DNA of 37,763 nucleotides from Planctomycetota bacterium. GTDB lineage: Bacteria; Planctomycetota; Phycisphaerae; Sedimentisphaerales; Anaerobacaceae. The notes under the pieces were generated by a model, which was given only the letters and a program-made list of their open reading frames with translations, ran no database searches and was not told the DNA's origin. The position numbers and the translations under genes are program-made. Shown piece after piece: positions 16,456 through 24,318 of the stretch (positions within the stretch are counted from its first letter, which is position 1; each line of letters starts with the position of its first letter). The DNA is taken from assembly GCA_013349615.1 (NCBI GenBank), contig DUZJ01000028.1:1-37763 (forward strand), read 5' to 3'.

Positions 16456-17194
16456 AGCAGGATTACACAAGAACATCTCGTCGATTTTTGATGGTGTGCC
16501 GGTTTCACAAGACAACGACGCCGGTCACGTCAGCTCGGCAGCTATGGAAGAACCGGCCAGTTACGGTCCTCCCAGCCACCTGACGGGGACAACGACAAAA
16601 AGTCAACGTCCGGAGGCGAGTCCGCCTAAAGCTGAGCAGCGCCAAGAACGTAAAGCCGCACCTAAACAAAAGGTTACCGAAAAGCCCAAGGCCATAAAGC
16701 CCGAGCGTCCGGGAGCGTTGGAACAGACCATACAGCGGATAAAAGACAAGCTGTTTGCACCAAAACCAGGTGTTAAACCGGCAAGACAAAAGGCAATGGT
16801 GGTATTGATGCCGATTATGTTTATCGGTATGGTTCTGGCATTTTATAAAGTGTTAGGCGTTGGTCCGGGTAAGAGGACCCAGGCCCAAACATTCAAGCCG
16901 TCGAAAGTCGCTGCCGCTGCTGCAAGTACAATCGACTGGCAAATTCCGCCGCCCTATCCGAAAACGCTTCGCGACCCCATGCAATTAGGGTCGGTATCGA
17001 GGACTACTCAAGGTGAAATCGGAAAAATAGACGTAAAAGGGATTGTCTACAGCGAGGACGACCCGTCTGCAATTATTGGTACTGAAATATTACACGAGGG
17101 CGAAAAAGTATCAGGTGCAACCATTGTAAAAATAAATAAAGACAGCGTTGAGTTCGAAATGAACGGCAAAAGGTGGACCGAAAAGGTCCGATGA
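16442..17194 (+). CDS. GspC/PilP-like inner-membrane linker protein
   Basis: 250 residues. A long disordered Pro/Lys/Gln-rich cytoplasmic N-terminus (1-115) precedes one membrane helix (AMVVLMPIMFIGMVLAFYKVLGVG, about 118-141). A short periplasmic linker then leads to a small beta domain beginning DPMQLGSVS, with IDVKGIVYSEDDPSAIIGTEILHEGEKVSGATIVKI. That domain matches the homology-region/PilP pattern that contacts the secretin N-domains. Its start overlaps the end of the ParA-like gene by 14 bases, and the secretin follows. The unusually long cytoplasmic tail could bind the ParA-like ATPase (inference). Confidence 0.8.
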   Translation: MAKHKAGLHKNISSIFDGVPVSQDNDAGHVSSAAMEEPASYGPPSHLTGTTTKSQRPEASPPKAEQRQERKAAPKQKVTEKPKAIKPERPGALEQTIQRIKDKLFAPKPGVKPARQKAMVVLMPIMFIGMVLAFYKVLGVGPGKRTQAQTFKPSKVAAAAASTIDWQIPPPYPKTLRDPMQLGSVSRTTQGEIGKIDVKGIVYSEDDPSAIIGTEILHEGEKVSGATIVKINKDSVEFEMNGKRWTEKVR

Positions 17195-17262
17195 TAATTG
17201 GTGATTGGTGATTGGTAATCGGACTTAACCAATTGACCAATTTTCATTTAACTAATTACCAC
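17195..17262 (+). repeat. ATTGGTG-type word repeat before the secretin gene
   Basis: TTGGTGATTGGTGATTGGTAATC-type words on one side (from 17197) and TTAACCAATTGACCAATTTTC / AACTAATTACC on the other. The two halves are largely complementary, so this is a quasi-palindromic low-complexity tract filling the gap between the GspC-like gene and the secretin. Confidence 0.75.
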
Positions 17263-17281
17263 ATTTAGAAAAGGAGCTGTT

Positions 17282-18718
17282 ATGAAAAGCTTTATGACAA
17301 GATACGGCGGATTGAAGTTTTTGACGATTCTTGCATTTGTCCTGGCAGCCAGCGGAATCGTGACCGCGGAGAACGCCAATGAGGAGGCGGATAAACAAGA
17401 GGTTTTGACGCCACTTGAGCAGCAGATGCAAACAAAGATAAGTATCACGTTCGCGGAAACACCCATCGATGATGTAATAAGGGCAATAGCCGAGAAAGCG
17501 GACGTGGATATTATCAAAAGCCCACAGGTCATCGGGACCGTGACGGCCACGCTTACAGATGTGCCGCTGGGAGAAGCGCTGGACAATATTCTTGCCGCAC
17601 ACGGCTACGGCTATGTAGCCGATAAGAACGTGATAAGAATAGCGCCGGTTGCGGAGCTTGCTCAAAAGGCCGAAGCGCTGGTCAGCAGAATTTACCGAAT
17701 TACTTACGCGGACATCAAGGATGTCGAAAAAACTCTGGAGAAATTTATTTCCCCGCGGGGTTCGTTATCGGCCAGTATTAGCACGAGCAATATAATCGTT
17801 ACCGACACCGAAAGCAGAATCAAGGCGATGGACACGTTCATCATGGAAATTGACCGGATAACGCCGCAGATATTAGTCGAGGTAAGAATCTACGACATAA
17901 CGGCCAAGGACACGCTGGACCTGGGCATCGAATGGGCAGGGAACAGAAGAACAACACTACTTAATGAGTCCCTGTTGGGTAGCGATCCGACCTCCGGGAA
18001 AGCCACCCCATTCATCTTTGGCGGCTTCGGTGGGGCAGTAGATAAAACAGCCGATACTACAGCAGGCTTTCTTCGTTTTGGTTTTTTCAATAAACACGTT
18101 GATTTGGATGTGCAATTGAGAGCTGAGATGGAAGATATCAACGCCAAGCTTCTTGCCAATCCGAGAATACTGGTCCTTGACAACGAAAAGGCACTTTTCG
18201 ATATCGTACGTGAAATCCCTTATATAGAGCAAAGCACGACGGGAAGCACGATAACGGATACAATTAAATTTAAAGACGTCGGCACTAAGCTTGAGGTCAC
18301 ACCGCATGTGACAAGGGAAGGTATGTTAAGATTGCACATCATGCCGGAATTTGGTGTTCAGGTAGGGTCCACTTCACCGCCAACTGTTGATACCCGCAAA
18401 GTTGACACAATAGCATTGGTGAAAGACGGCCAGACGGTGGTTATAGGCGGCCTGCGAAAAAAGGATGTTACCCAACAGATTAGCAAGGTACCATTGCTCG
18501 GCGACATACCTCTTGTTGGTGCATTATTCAGATTCGAGGGTGAAGAGACTGTCAATAGCGAGATTGTTGTTTTCATAACGCCGTATATTATCGACCAGCC
18601 GGTCTTGTCGGCAGCGGAGCAGCAGGCTTATAAAGAAACCGAGTTTAGCAGACCAGAGCCGGCTTTGACCAGGGCGGAGAAGGACTCTAAGAAAAAGGCC
18701 GAGACGAGCGAAAAATAA
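17282..18718 (+). CDS. Secretin (GspD/PilQ family outer-membrane channel)
   Basis: 478 residues, short for a secretin. A signal peptide is present (FLTILAFVLAASGIVTAENA). An N-terminal STN-like domain (ISITFAETPIDDVIRAIAEKADVDII, about 57-110) is followed by one N1/N3-type domain (YRITYADIKDVEKTLEKFIS), then the secretin core. The core has the hallmark MEDINAKLLANPRILVLDNEKALF, IKFKDVGTKLEVTPHVT and VVIGGLRKKDVTQQISKVPLLGDIPLVGALF. It forms the outer-membrane ring for the filament or secreted substrate. The charged tail (RAEKDSKKKAETSEK) lacks an obvious pilotin-binding domain. AAGGAG precedes the start. It closes the 15.5-kb plus-strand cluster. Confidence 0.95.
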   Translation: MKSFMTRYGGLKFLTILAFVLAASGIVTAENANEEADKQEVLTPLEQQMQTKISITFAETPIDDVIRAIAEKADVDIIKSPQVIGTVTATLTDVPLGEALDNILAAHGYGYVADKNVIRIAPVAELAQKAEALVSRIYRITYADIKDVEKTLEKFISPRGSLSASISTSNIIVTDTESRIKAMDTFIMEIDRITPQILVEVRIYDITAKDTLDLGIEWAGNRRTTLLNESLLGSDPTSGKATPFIFGGFGGAVDKTADTTAGFLRFGFFNKHVDLDVQLRAEMEDINAKLLANPRILVLDNEKALFDIVREIPYIEQSTTGSTITDTIKFKDVGTKLEVTPHVTREGMLRLHIMPEFGVQVGSTSPPTVDTRKVDTIALVKDGQTVVIGGLRKKDVTQQISKVPLLGDIPLVGALFRFEGEETVNSEIVVFITPYIIDQPVLSAAEQQAYKETEFSRPEPALTRAEKDSKKKAETSEK

Positions 18719-19054
18719 CCCGTTCTTTTAAGTTAATAATAAATGCCTGACAACAGATTTTTGGCAATCGCTGTGCCGGCACCGCACCGAGGCCGAATTT
18801 GACTGTGCCCATCCCGGACGGACAATTAAGCCTTTGCAAAGGTAAACAGCAATTCTTTCTAAATCACTATTTTTAGTTTGCCGATAGGCTCATTAGGCAA
18901 ATGAATAACGAGCGTCTATTTATAACACGCTCCGGATTGGGGATTAGCTGACGTGGTTCGCAAGGCTCCCCGAAGCTAAACTCTTAAATGTAATGATATA
19001 ACGCATTGGATGTCTGTTTTCGTTTAGTCTTAACATAGAGCGAAGGAAAAGCTG
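18719..19054. other. Spacer with three small hairpins upstream of the sigma-54 regulator
   Basis: No gene in 336 bases. Three consecutive stems are visible: TTTGCC (18877-18882)/GGCAAA (18896-18901), GAGCGT (18910-18915)/ACGCTC (18927-18932) and TTAGCT (18944-18949)/AGCTAA (18974-18979). They may be a structured leader. I compared it with the c-di-GMP-I riboswitch pattern because of GGTAAAC at 18841, but the rest does not fit. Confidence 0.4.
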
Positions 19055-20902
19055 ATGAAAAACAAGGAGCAGGTTAGCAATTTAATCAAAACCAGGATGA
19101 GGGATGCTTCGTCCGATTGTTTGATGACCTCACTGCAGGTCCAGCTTGAAGTACAAGATGTGATGAGCAAAGATATGATTACCATTTCTTCGGGCGAAAG
19201 TGTGGTCTCAGCCACAAAGACGATGTGCGAGAATAACATTTCCTGCATGGTGGTCGTAGACAATGGCAGTGTCGTAGGTATCCTTACCGAGAGAGACTTG
19301 CTGAAAAGGATTGCGGCCGGAGAAAAGGATTACAGCATGATAACGATAGCGGAGATAATGTCATCTCCGGTGGAGACTATATCGCCTAATTTGCCCATCC
19401 TTGAGGCCGGCAGAATTATGGAGGACAGGCACATCAAGCGCCTGCCGGTCCTCGAGAAGAAGCGGTTGGTTGGGATTATAACACAAACTGAGATGACCCG
19501 GCTGTTGACATCGTCAGCCATGTGGAGCAATGTGCTGGAGATAATGACCTGTGACGTGGCTGGAATACAGTGCAAGGCCAGTGTAGCAGAGGCGGCCGAA
19601 CTTATGACCTCCCGACATATATCATGTATCGTCACCCTCCAAGCCGATGAGGTGGTGGGTGTTCTCACGGAAAGAGACCTGCTCAAACGAGTTGCCGGGC
19701 TGCAAAAGGACCCCGCCGATGTCAGGGCCGAGCAGGTAATGTCGTCTCCGGTGATATGTGTACCGCCTGATTGCCCGGTGTTCACCGCCAGCAGGATTAT
19801 GGACAATATTGATATCCGCAGGCTGGTTGTAACGGAGGACAAACAGCTTTGCGGAATTGTAACTCAAACAGATGTTTTCAGGGCCGTTAAAAAGAAGCTG
19901 GAATTGGATATTGCTGAGCTGAGCCGTTTACGGCGCCGGTTGAAAACGGAACAGTCGTTTGCGGGGATTGTCGGCCGAGATGCGAAGATGCTGGAATTAT
20001 TTGACACCATCAGGGAAGTTGCCGAGGTCAATGTCCCTGTGCTGATTCAGGGAGAAAGCGGCACAGGCAAGGAGCTGGTCGCCGCAGCTATTCACAATGA
20101 AGGTCACAATGCCGATAAGCCCTTCGTCCCTGTCAACTGTGGAGCGCTGCCGGAGGGCGTCCTGGAAAGTGAGCTGTTCGGACATGTTAAGGGAGCTTTT
20201 ACCGGAGCTGTTCGTGACAGGAAGGGACGTTTCGAGCTGGCGGACGGTGGTACCATCTTTCTCGATGAAATCGGAGAGCTTACCGCAGCGTGCCAGGTCA
20301 AGCTGCTGCGGGTGCTGCAGGATGGGACATTTCAGCGGGTGGGCGGGGAGGAAACAGTAAAGGTTGATGTGCGCGTAATCAGTGCGACAAATAAAGACCT
20401 CGCAGAGGAGATTGCCGCGGGAAGATTTCGGGAAGACCTTTTTTATCGGTTGTGCGTAGTACCCGTTTATCTGCCGCCGCTGCGTGAACGGCGAAACGAT
20501 ATCAGCCTGCTGGCGGAACACCTTTTGAAAAGAGCGCTAACAGAGGTGGCCCGGGAGGGCGTTGTATTATCACCGGAAGCTGTCGATGCTATGATGGATT
20601 ACGACTGGCCGGGAAACGTTCGGGAGCTTGAAAATGCCCTTCAATATACGCTCGTAAAATGCAGGGACAATTTAATCCTGCCCGAACATTTGCCCTCAAA
20701 TATCCTCAACAGGGACACGCCGAGACAACCTTCCGCCAAAAGACAGCGAAAACACAAGCTCGATGCAGAGAGAGTGCGGCGAACGCTGGAAGAAACCGGC
20801 GGCAATAAAATCGAGACAGCACGCAGGCTGCAAGTCTCACGGGCCACACTGTATCGGTTCCTTCAGGAGAGCGAAAAAAAGAGCAAAATCCCGGTTCTGT
20901 AA
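19055..20902 (+). CDS. CBS-domain sigma-54-dependent transcriptional activator
   Basis: 615 residues. Four CBS domains (about 33-90, 95-155, 160-215, 225-285) form two Bateman pairs, each carrying the [12 protein letters not shown] or GIITQT-type motif; CBS pairs commonly bind adenine nucleotides. Then comes a sigma-54 AAA+ domain with Walker A GESGTGKE near 333, the GAFTGA sigma-54 contact loop near 379, Walker [13 protein letters not shown] and the arginine-finger region [11 protein letters not shown] Fis-type HTH ([22 protein letters not shown]) ends the protein. There is no receiver or PAS domain, so the input is probably the CBS ligand. Operator-like repeats and a -24/-12 promoter lie just downstream, ahead of a PEP-CTERM gene. 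Confidence 0.96.
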   Translation: MKNKEQVSNLIKTRMRDASSDCLMTSLQVQLEVQDVMSKDMITISSGESVVSATKTMCENNISCMVVVDNGSVVGILTERDLLKRIAAGEKDYSMITIAEIMSSPVETISPNLPILEAGRIMEDRHIKRLPVLEKKRLVGIITQTEMTRLLTSSAMWSNVLEIMTCDVAGIQCKASVAEAAELMTSRHISCIVTLQADEVVGVLTERDLLKRVAGLQKDPADVRAEQVMSSPVICVPPDCPVFTASRIMDNIDIRRLVVTEDKQLCGIVTQTDVFRAVKKKLELDIAELSRLRRRLKTEQSFAGIVGRDAKMLELFDTIREVAEVNVPVLIQGESGTGKELVAAAIHNEGHNADKPFVPVNCGALPEGVLESELFGHVKGAFTGAVRDRKGRFELADGGTIFLDEIGELTAACQVKLLRVLQDGTFQRVGGEETVKVDVRVISATNKDLAEEIAAGRFREDLFYRLCVVPVYLPPLRERRNDISLLAEHLLKRALTEVAREGVVLSPEAVDAMMDYDWPGNVRELENALQYTLVKCRDNLILPEHLPSNILNRDTPRQPSAKRQRKHKLDAERVRRTLEETGGNKIETARRLQVSRATLYRFLQESEKKSKIPVL

Positions 20903-20940
20903 TCCAATCCGGCTTGGAACATCTCATGTATCTCATAGTC

Positions 20941-20969
20941 AGTGTCTCATTTACGCCAAATGGGACACT
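20941..20969. promoter_or_regulatory. Operator candidate 1 (inverted repeat)
   Basis: AGTGTCTCATTT (20941-20952) and AAATGGGACACT (20958-20969) are inverted repeats matching at 11 of 12 positions around ACGCC. The half-site GTCTCAT recurs in operator candidate 2. No T-run follows, so it is unlikely to be a terminator. Proposed binding site for the Fis-type HTH of the adjacent activator. Confidence 0.65.
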
Positions 20970-21061
20970 TCATTCCACTTTACTCACCTATAACATTTTA
21001 ATACATAAGAGCTTACAACAGGCCGAGGCCAAGGCCCCATAACCTTCCGCCCCAGCCTCCC

Positions 21062-21094
21062 AATGTCTCATTAACGACTTTCAAGTGAGACATT
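21062..21094. promoter_or_regulatory. Operator candidate 2 (inverted repeat)
   Basis: AATGTCTCATT (21062-21072) and AGTGAGACATT (21084-21094) match at 10 of 11 positions as an inverted repeat with an 11-base spacer. The right edge is 85 bases upstream of the -24 element, a normal enhancer distance. It shares the TGTCTCATT half-site with operator candidate 1. Confidence 0.65.
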
Positions 21095-21179
21095 CTGCTG
21101 ACAGGCCGGCTAAAAATTATTCAGCGCAACTGCTTGTTATCTATCAACTTACGACTTTTTGTGGTCCCCGTCAATGTTC

Positions 21180-21195
21180 TGGCACGCCCATTGCT
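21180..21195 (+). promoter_or_regulatory. Sigma-54 (-24/-12) promoter
   Basis: TGGCACG (21180-21186), four bases (CCCA), then TTGC (21191-21194) with T next. This matches the RpoN consensus TGGCACG-N4-TTGC[AT] at every conserved position. It lies about 50 bases before the ATG at 21244 of the PEP-CTERM gene and downstream of two operator-like repeats and a sigma-54 activator gene. Confidence 0.9.
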
Positions 21196-21243
21196 CTTAT
21201 TACTAATAAGGATAAAATCATTCAAGTGAAATGGGGGCGTAAA

Positions 21244-22254
21244 ATGGATATTCAAAAAAATGAGCACATTTCGAAGGCGTTAGAAATAGCCAATAACCTG
21301 ATGTGCCTTGCCAATAATGAAGTCGGACTTGCAGATGAGGGTAGCTGCGGCATACTCTCCGGCGTGTGCCGGGATTGTGCCTACAAAATTCGCCGCCAAG
21401 CAGAACATGCGGCACTCAAAACAAGAATGAATTGGTGTCCATCTGCAAGTCCTATTTTGATAATTTTCGCGGCAGCATTGTTATCAATAGTATTCGCTGC
21501 GCCAGTTAACGCAACTATCATCCTCTCAACCGATGCTACGGAAACACTGGGGGGGGCGACCTTCGACGATGGCGACTTGGCCGAGTATGAACCGACAACC
21601 GATACCGCAGCGCTGTACTTCGATGAAAATTTATTCGGCAGCAATGAAAACATCAATGCGGTACACGTTCTTGGTAATGGCAATATTATTCTCTCGACTG
21701 CGAGCGGAGCAGCACTCGGCGGGCTGACCTTTGAGAATGGTGACCTTATCGAGTACAATCCGACCACCGATGTGGGAACGTTGTACTTAGATGGAAGTTT
21801 GTTCGTCGGCGGCAATGAAGACATCGATGGCGTGCACATCCTTGACAACGGAAACATTATTCTTTCAACGCTCGATGCGGCAACGCTGGGTGGGATGAGC
21901 TTCGGTGAAAGTGACCTTGCCGAGTATAACCCGACAACCGATATCGCAACCTTGTTTTTCGACGGAAACCTGTTCGGCGCCAGTGAAAACATTGATGCGG
22001 TACACGTCCTTGGAAACGGCAATATTATTCTTTCAACCGTAGGTGCCGCCACGCTCGGCGGACTTACCTTCATAGATGGCGACCTCGTCGAGTACAATCC
22101 GACAACGGATGTCGCGACTTTGTACTTCAGTGAAGCTCTCTTCTCTAACAACGCCGACGTCGATGCCGTTTACGTTACGACGCTGCCTGAGCCGGCAACA
22201 ATAGCTCTGCTGGGCTTCGGCTGCCTGGTATTGGTTCGCCGCAGGCACGCGTAA
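21244..22254 (+). CDS. PEP-CTERM protein with four ~56-residue repeats and a Cys-rich N-terminal extension
   Basis: 336 residues. Residues 1-66 form an unusual hydrophilic extension with a Cys cluster (CGILSGVCRDCAYKIRRQAE; C35, C42, C45). The membrane/signal segment (ILIIFAAALLSIVFAAPVNA) comes only at 71-90. Four repeats follow, starting IILST at 92, 148, 205 and 261, each with LGG..F..(D)L.EY.PTTD...LYF and ending HVLGNGN. The C-terminus is a PEP-CTERM sorting tag: LPEPATIALLGFGCLVLVRRR, that is PEP, hydrophobic helix, Arg cluster. Such tags direct processing by an exosortase, which is not in this window. Start 21244 follows GGGGGCG; an ATG at 21427 would give an ordinary signal peptide and is the alternative. 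A sigma-54 promoter precedes it. Confidence 0.88.
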   Translation: MDIQKNEHISKALEIANNLMCLANNEVGLADEGSCGILSGVCRDCAYKIRRQAEHAALKTRMNWCPSASPILIIFAAALLSIVFAAPVNATIILSTDATETLGGATFDDGDLAEYEPTTDTAALYFDENLFGSNENINAVHVLGNGNIILSTASGAALGGLTFENGDLIEYNPTTDVGTLYLDGSLFVGGNEDIDGVHILDNGNIILSTLDAATLGGMSFGESDLAEYNPTTDIATLFFDGNLFGASENIDAVHVLGNGNIILSTVGAATLGGLTFIDGDLVEYNPTTDVATLYFSEALFSNNADVDAVYVTTLPEPATIALLGFGCLVLVRRRHA

Positions 22255-22258
22255 AGAA

Positions 22259-23398
22259 TCAGTCTTTCTTTACGTAAAGTGTCTGGCTGGGGAATGCAAA
22301 CTCGATATTTTCTGCTTCAAACCGCTTCATAATCTCGAAGTTGACGCGTTCGTTGACTTCGTGATACAGCCAGTAGTCGGGCGGTTTTACCCAGTATCTC
22401 ATATAAATGTTGAGGGCCCAATCGTTGAAGTCGCTGAAATAGACTTTGGGTGGCCTTGCGGGATCGGTATTTATCTCCGGGATCCCGGACAGTACTTCTT
22501 TAATAATCTCGACTGCTCGTTTTGCTCCTTGCCGGCCGGAGTCATAAGTTATTGTGATGTTAGACGTCCTGCGAATAAAGGGGCGTCTTCCTATGTTTTC
22601 CACGGCGGAGTTTACAATTACACTGTTGGGTACGGTTACGAGATGTCCCTGGAGCGTGCGGATTTTTGTACTTCTAAATCCGACTTCCTCAACGGGGCCA
22701 ACGTGCTCGCCTATCTTTACAAGCTCGTCGATTTGAAAGGGCCTGTCTGCAAAAATCGTTACCGAGCCGAAGAAATTGGCTATCGTGTCCTTGGCCGCGA
22801 GGGCAATGGCAATACCGCCAACACCGGCACTCAATAGAATTGTCTTAATCTGGCCGGCACCAAGGATAGTTTCAGCGATGAAAAGTGTCGCGATAATAGC
22901 AATGGTTATACGCAGCGACTTGCGTATTACCGGCACAAGCATATCGTCCAGCTTTGTTGCCGTCTTGGCCGCCCAGCGGTTCAGATAGTATTCAATTACA
23001 TCCACCAGCCGAAAAAAACCATACGCAATGGCAATTGCTCCAACGGTTCTGGCTATCTTTATCCAGCCCGTTCCAATAGCTGTGCGAATGCCGTCTTCGT
23101 TGTTGAAATACAAAAACAGCTTGCACACGAACAGCCCAAGTGCGAATATTGCCACATAGAGCGGCTTACTCAGACATTTCAGAAACAATGTTACAACACT
23201 GACGCCTCTCTTTTCTTCTCTGCGCCGGGCGTACGACTCAATGCCGTACTGCATTATCCGCCCCAGTACCATTGTTACCAGAATCGCCAGTAAAACGAGA
23301 GCGAAACGCCAAATCGCATTGCCTTTGATGATTTCGTAACTGATGGTACTCTTCCACGAATTGGCTGAAGCTATTATTGTTAATGCTGAAGCCGTCAT
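22259..23398 (-). CDS. MscS-family mechanosensitive channel
   Basis: 379 residues, inner membrane. Five or so hydrophobic segments are followed by the MscS pore helix and beta domain: ILLSAGVGGIAIALAAKDTIANFFGSVTIFADRPFQIDELVKIG, then the Gly/Ala-rich pattern and VGFRSTKIRTLQGHLVTVPNSVI. The C-terminal alpha/beta domain includes NIYMRYWVKP and ends with FAFPSQTLYVKK, typical for the family. Channels of this type release solutes on hypo-osmotic shock. It is convergent with the PEP-CTERM gene, with stop codons four bases apart. A TGATTATTGAT-type word repeat occupies its upstream region, and AAGGGGACAAG lies close to the start. Confidence 0.95.
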   Translation of the reverse strand: MTASALTIIASANSWKSTISYEIIKGNAIWRFALVLLAILVTMVLGRIMQYGIESYARRREEKRGVSVVTLFLKCLSKPLYVAIFALGLFVCKLFLYFNNEDGIRTAIGTGWIKIARTVGAIAIAYGFFRLVDVIEYYLNRWAAKTATKLDDMLVPVIRKSLRITIAIIATLFIAETILGAGQIKTILLSAGVGGIAIALAAKDTIANFFGSVTIFADRPFQIDELVKIGEHVGPVEEVGFRSTKIRTLQGHLVTVPNSVIVNSAVENIGRRPFIRRTSNITITYDSGRQGAKRAVEIIKEVLSGIPEINTDPARPPKVYFSDFNDWALNIYMRYWVKPPDYWLYHEVNERVNFEIMKRFEAENIEFAFPSQTLYVKKD

Positions 23399-23408
23399 AT
23401 TCTTGTCC

Positions 23409-23478
23409 CCTTAATAATTGATTATTGATTATTGATAATTGATTATTGAAAAAGACAATAAAAAAATAATCAATAATT
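23409..23478 (-). repeat. TGATTATTGAT-type word repeat upstream of the MscS gene
   Basis: A run of TTGATTATTGATTATTGATAATTG words followed, after GAAAAAGACAATAAAAAAA, by the complementary TAATCAATAATTG. It is quasi-palindromic and of the same word family as the units at 7411, 8785 and 14257. It lies immediately upstream of the MscS start, facing away from the next gene. Confidence 0.75.
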
Positions 23479-23653
23479 GCGTATCTTGTTCAACGAACAA
23501 CGAATTTTACTTTCCCCTTTTTATATCCTATTGCTGCTGGCCTTTCCACCAAAACAACCATTTTTAACACGATTTTGCTTTACTTCAACGAAAGCTATGC
23601 GAAAATGTGTTATTTGATAGTATTGAAGACCGGCAGGATTTTGCAGGTCGGCC

Positions 23654-23986
23654 TTGTTGGATATGATGAAACGCGGAACGTTAAATTTTGTTGTCGATTT
23701 GGTCAGCTTTATCGACTTGGTGTGTCTGGCTTTAACGGGCTTTATTATGAAGTACATTCTGCCGCCCGGCACCGGCGGACGGGGTCGTGTGCTGCACGAA
23801 GGGCGCGGTGTAGAACAGATAAAAGAGCTGTGGTCGATGACCCGTCACCAATGGGGTGACATCCATTTCTATTTGGCACTTCTTTTTCTCATTTTGATGG
23901 TTGCCCACATCATTCTGCACTGGGGCTGGATAAAAAGTTATCTCAAATCGCTCTTAGGTATGTCACGAAAAAGAACCGGCCTCTAA
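23654..23986 (+). CDS. Small DUF4405-like membrane protein
   Basis: 110 residues, two clear membrane helices (NFVVDLVSFIDLVCLALTGFIMKYI and IHFYLALLFLILMVAHIILHWGW). The motif H-Q-W-G-D-I-H-F...H...LHWGW supplies several conserved histidines and matches DUF4405-type proteins, which resemble small cytochrome b subunits and may bind haem. The frame starts TTG at 23654, with ATG at 23663 and 23666; AGG spacing fits the TTG best, so the exact start is uncertain. No redox partner gene adjoins it. Confidence 0.75.
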   Translation: MLDMMKRGTLNFVVDLVSFIDLVCLALTGFIMKYILPPGTGGRGRVLHEGRGVEQIKELWSMTRHQWGDIHFYLALLFLILMVAHIILHWGWIKSYLKSLLGMSRKRTGL

Positions 23987-24318
23987 CGGCGGATTTTTCT
24001 TGACGCTGAGGTCGTAGGGCGTATAATTGCACCGGTTAGAATGGTTATGCGATAGGAAGAGCGGTGAGAAAAACGCGATACTATGAGGTCGGTTCTGCAA
24101 AATTTCACGAAAAGGTAGCGGTGCGCATAGTGTGCACCGCCAAATATCAACAATTTTATGAAAGGGCGAAAAGAGGATGTGAACGGTTACAAAAAAACCT
24201 TGACAACAGCCCGAGAATGGGCAGACTGATTCTGAGTTGTTGTTTTGCGGCTGGTTGTGTTGATCGGCCGAACTGAAAAATCAGGCCTGAACGGTTACTA
24301 AAAAGAAAGCAAAAACTC
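23987..24318. other. Spacer ahead of the isomerase-like lipoprotein gene; no convincing gene
   Basis: 332 bases. A stem GCGGTGC...GCACCGC lies near 24118-24141. The words TGAACGGTTAC followed by A-runs occur at 24178 and 24288. A GTG-initiated frame (24064-24276, 70 codons) crosses the hairpin and resembles nothing I know, so I do not call it. Confidence 0.4.

Larger units (their letters stand above)
20903..21243. promoter_or_regulatory. Regulatory region between the activator and the PEP-CTERM gene
   Basis: 341 bases that look wholly regulatory. It contains repeated TCTCAT half-sites (20921, 20931, 20946, 21067 and complements near 20961 and 21087), two inverted repeats and a sigma-54 promoter, each listed separately. 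This spacing (operators about 90-240 bases upstream of -24/-12) is what bacterial enhancer-binding proteins use. Confidence 0.8.

Noticed and set aside
18840..18901. Possible c-di-GMP-I (GEMM) riboswitch because of GGTAAAC and later GCC/GGC stems
   Set aside because: The conserved GAAA tetraloop receptor, the GGACGCAAAGCC segment and the second helix are missing.
24064..24276. 70-codon GTG-initiated frame upstream of the lipoprotein gene
   Set aside because: It runs through a hairpin (24118-24141) with no ribosome site or family similarity; it is more likely leader sequence.
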